Assembly: GCA_000720805.1 (NCBI GenBank) | Contig: JODI01000026.1 | Coordinates: 44,536-108,535, forward strand | From: Streptomyces violaceoruber | GTDB taxonomy: Bacteria > Actinomycetota > Actinomycetes > Streptomycetales > Streptomycetaceae | Length of the DNA stretch: 64,000 bases | Direction of reading: 5' to 3' | Shown here: piece after piece, positions 62,581-64,000 of the stretch | Layout of the letters: each line of letters begins with the position of its first letter | How positions within the stretch are numbered: position 1 is the first letter of the stretch | Made by a program: the position numbers and the translations under genes | Notes under the pieces: model-generated | Databases searched by the model: none | What the model was told of the DNA's origin: nothing | The model's input: only the letters and a program-made list of their open reading frames with translations

Positions 62581-63868
62581 CAGTCCGTTGACCCTGACTC
62601 AATACACCCGACGGCGTCAGCGAACCGCAGTTGAGATAAGGGCTGCGCCCGCTTTCCCCTGTCCGCACCCGAGCCGGCACGGCTAGCCGGGCCAGTCACT
62701 CCCTTCGGCCAAGGCGTACGCAGTCGGGGGAAATACGATGCGCTGGGCGGCCGATGCCTCGTTGAAAGCCCGGCCTCGAACCACTCGTTCAGCGGCCGGT
62801 CCTGTCGCAGGCCGCCGAGAGTCACGCGCTGCTCTCTGACTACTACCGGCCCAGCTTGGCCGAGGGCTTGGGGCGGGCGGAAGTGACGTAGCGCGGGCCG
62901 GTGCGGAGGTCGGGACGACACCGCCCGGCCGCGGCAGCGCATTCTCCCAACCCCAGAGCCCAGTCGGCCTCGTCCTCGGCCCGAATCGCCGGGAGGCACG
63001 GCTGCACAGCCGTCCGAGCTGAGACGCCTCTCGTGCCGACGCCGCGGGTCTCGTTCGACGTTCCTCCCGGTATGCCGTCGGTACCGCCAGCGCTGCACCA
63101 CAATCCGAGGCACTTGGGAACTCGGCCAAGTCATCGAAAGGCAGAGTGTCCTGGACGGTACTCATCGGCTCCGGCCCCCGTGTCCTGGTACCGTCATCGG
63201 CCAAGCGGCAACACGCCAGAACCGTCCGCAGAACTTGTGGTTGCCCCCGTGGGCTACGAGCCGCGCGCCGACAGCCTGCAGGGCCTCCTCCAGCCACCCC
63301 CGGCCGGGCTCACCCTCGTCACGGGGGCGAGCGCCGAGGGCGACCAGGCGCCGCTCGACACCGCCGCGGCCGCGCTCGCCGTTGCGGACCTTGGACATCG
63401 CGCGGTCGTGGAGGACCGAGCCGTCGGGCAGCATGGTCAGGCGCCGCGGGCGCGTCTCGCCCAGGTAGTCCATCCCCTTGGCCTGGTAGATCGTCCCGTA
63501 GTGACCGGGAAAGATCAGCTCGGGGCCGTGGGCGGTGAGGCGCGTCCTGGGCTCGTGAGAATGCCAGCCAGACTTGGCACCTCTCGACGAGACCTGGCAC
63601 CAGCGCACCCACGTACGCCACCACACCACGCTGCGCCCACAGCTGAGCGAGCGTCCGCGCGTCGGCGACCGGCACGCACGCCAGCCTCTGTGCGAAAGAC
63701 GCCCCTTCCCGACCAACTCAGCGCCGCCCGGCTCGCTGTCCGGGCGGAAGGGCGGGCCCACTGGGGGGCAGCGGCACTCTTCGTCGCACTCCCCGCGACC
63801 TCGGCCGGCACCCCACGACGGGTGCCGCAAATATTCCGCCGACTGTCCCCACCGGCACTTTAACGACA
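62581..63868 (-). other. Unassigned stretch with degenerate minus-strand coding traces
   Basis: On the minus strand about 63675-63560 reads ARTLAQLWAQRGVVAYVGAL and VPGLVERCQVWLAFSR; after a shift about 63550-63230 reads ELIFPGHYGTIYQAKGMDYL, RRLTMLPDGSVLHDRAMSKV and ALQAVGARLVAHGGNHKF. These look like one frameshifted protein, but I recognise no family. 62600-63200 shows nothing convincing. Confidence 0.4.
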
Positions 63869-63869
63869 A

Positions 63870-64000
63870 GGAGCACGGCGCCTATTCGAGGCATCGGCCG
63901 GCCGCATTGCCCGCAAGGGCATCGAGTCGTCAAAGCGACTGGGCCGACATCGCTGGACCATCGAACGGACCATGGCCTGGCTCGCCGGCTGCCGCCGACT
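63870..64000 (+). pseudogene. IS5-family transposase C-terminal fragment, cut by window edge
   Basis: Reads GRIARKGIESSKRLGRHRWT and IERTMAWLAGCRR, the DDE-domain end (catalytic Glu in WTIERT) of IS5-type transposases. The preceding DDE part is absent upstream, so the copy is 5'-truncated; the right end lies beyond the window. Confidence 0.75.

Noticed and set aside
1..64000. tRNA, rRNA and riboswitch candidates
   Set aside because: Looked for conserved T-loop, rRNA and riboswitch core motifs by eye and saw none; a covariance-model search would be needed to exclude small RNAs.

Overview
This is a GC-rich actinobacterial window. Third-position G/C bias, GTG/TTG starts, many TetR-family regulators, a terpene synthase and a type I-E-like CRISPR repeat all fit Streptomyces or a close relative. 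No ribosomal, tRNA or core replication genes are visible. About twenty broken, chimeric or truncated genes are present, which looks like accessory or chromosome-arm DNA (inference).

Layout. 1-4.9 kb: a metallo-beta-lactamase-fold hydrolase cut by the left edge, a very strong hairpin, a TetR/MFS efflux pair with matching operator-like dyads, and a TetR/quinone-oxidoreductase pair. 5-10.7 kb: a flavin reductase, an alpha/beta hydrolase-SnoaL fusion, a second hydrolase and an enoyl-CoA hydratase. A leaderless HxlR regulator then diverges from a third hydrolase and an ABM monooxygenase. 11-13.9 kb: cyanase and an isochorismatase-like hydrolase, each with one frameshift, a TetR and a coiled-coil protein. 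14-21 kb: an MFS/HxlR divergon, then a run of damaged genes (malic enzyme, 1-Cys peroxiredoxin, a panE/LysR deletion chimera). 20.7-24.8 kb: TetR, APC permease and YtcJ-type amidohydrolase. 24.9-34.7 kb: a second malic-enzyme pseudogene, a quinone oxidoreductase, a nitroreductase remnant, an intact Mo-oxidoreductase/FAD-reductase/DUF6510 operon, an msrA pseudogene lacking its catalytic Cys, a cation/proton antiporter and a rearrangement junction. 35-41 kb: TetR/MpaB-type oxygenase, a two-spacer CRISPR, then TetR with three SDR genes, the third internally scrambled. A MerR remnant follows, and its promoter survives in front of a chimeric oxidoreductase.

41.6-58.4 kb is the functional centre: a sugar or polyol catabolic regulon. 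It has a SorC/DeoR-type regulator, a decayed polyol MFS permease, an SDR dehydrogenase, an FGGY kinase and a split transketolase. A truncated classical transketolase and an intact transaldolase follow, then a second operon with another split transketolase, an SDR and a ribose-type ABC importer. A related 17-bp element containing a GAATA-N2-TATTC-like dyad lies upstream of the regulator and of both transketolase operons, so one regulator may control all three. A polyol or sugar is probably imported, oxidised to a ketose, phosphorylated and cleaved by a dedicated two-subunit transketolase.

58.7-64 kb: remnants of a DUF6262 transposon gene and of folD, then a compact locus of ABC ATPase, ABC permease and a class I terpene synthase with all diagnostic metal and diphosphate residues, and finally an IS5-type transposase fragment at the right edge.

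Four frameshifts (cyanase, cysteine hydrolase, peroxiredoxin and a small hypothetical gene) would each be repaired by one extra G next to an existing G. These may be sequencing errors rather than real inactivation; other lesions, such as 4-bp and 8-bp duplications, in-frame stops and large deletions, look genuine.
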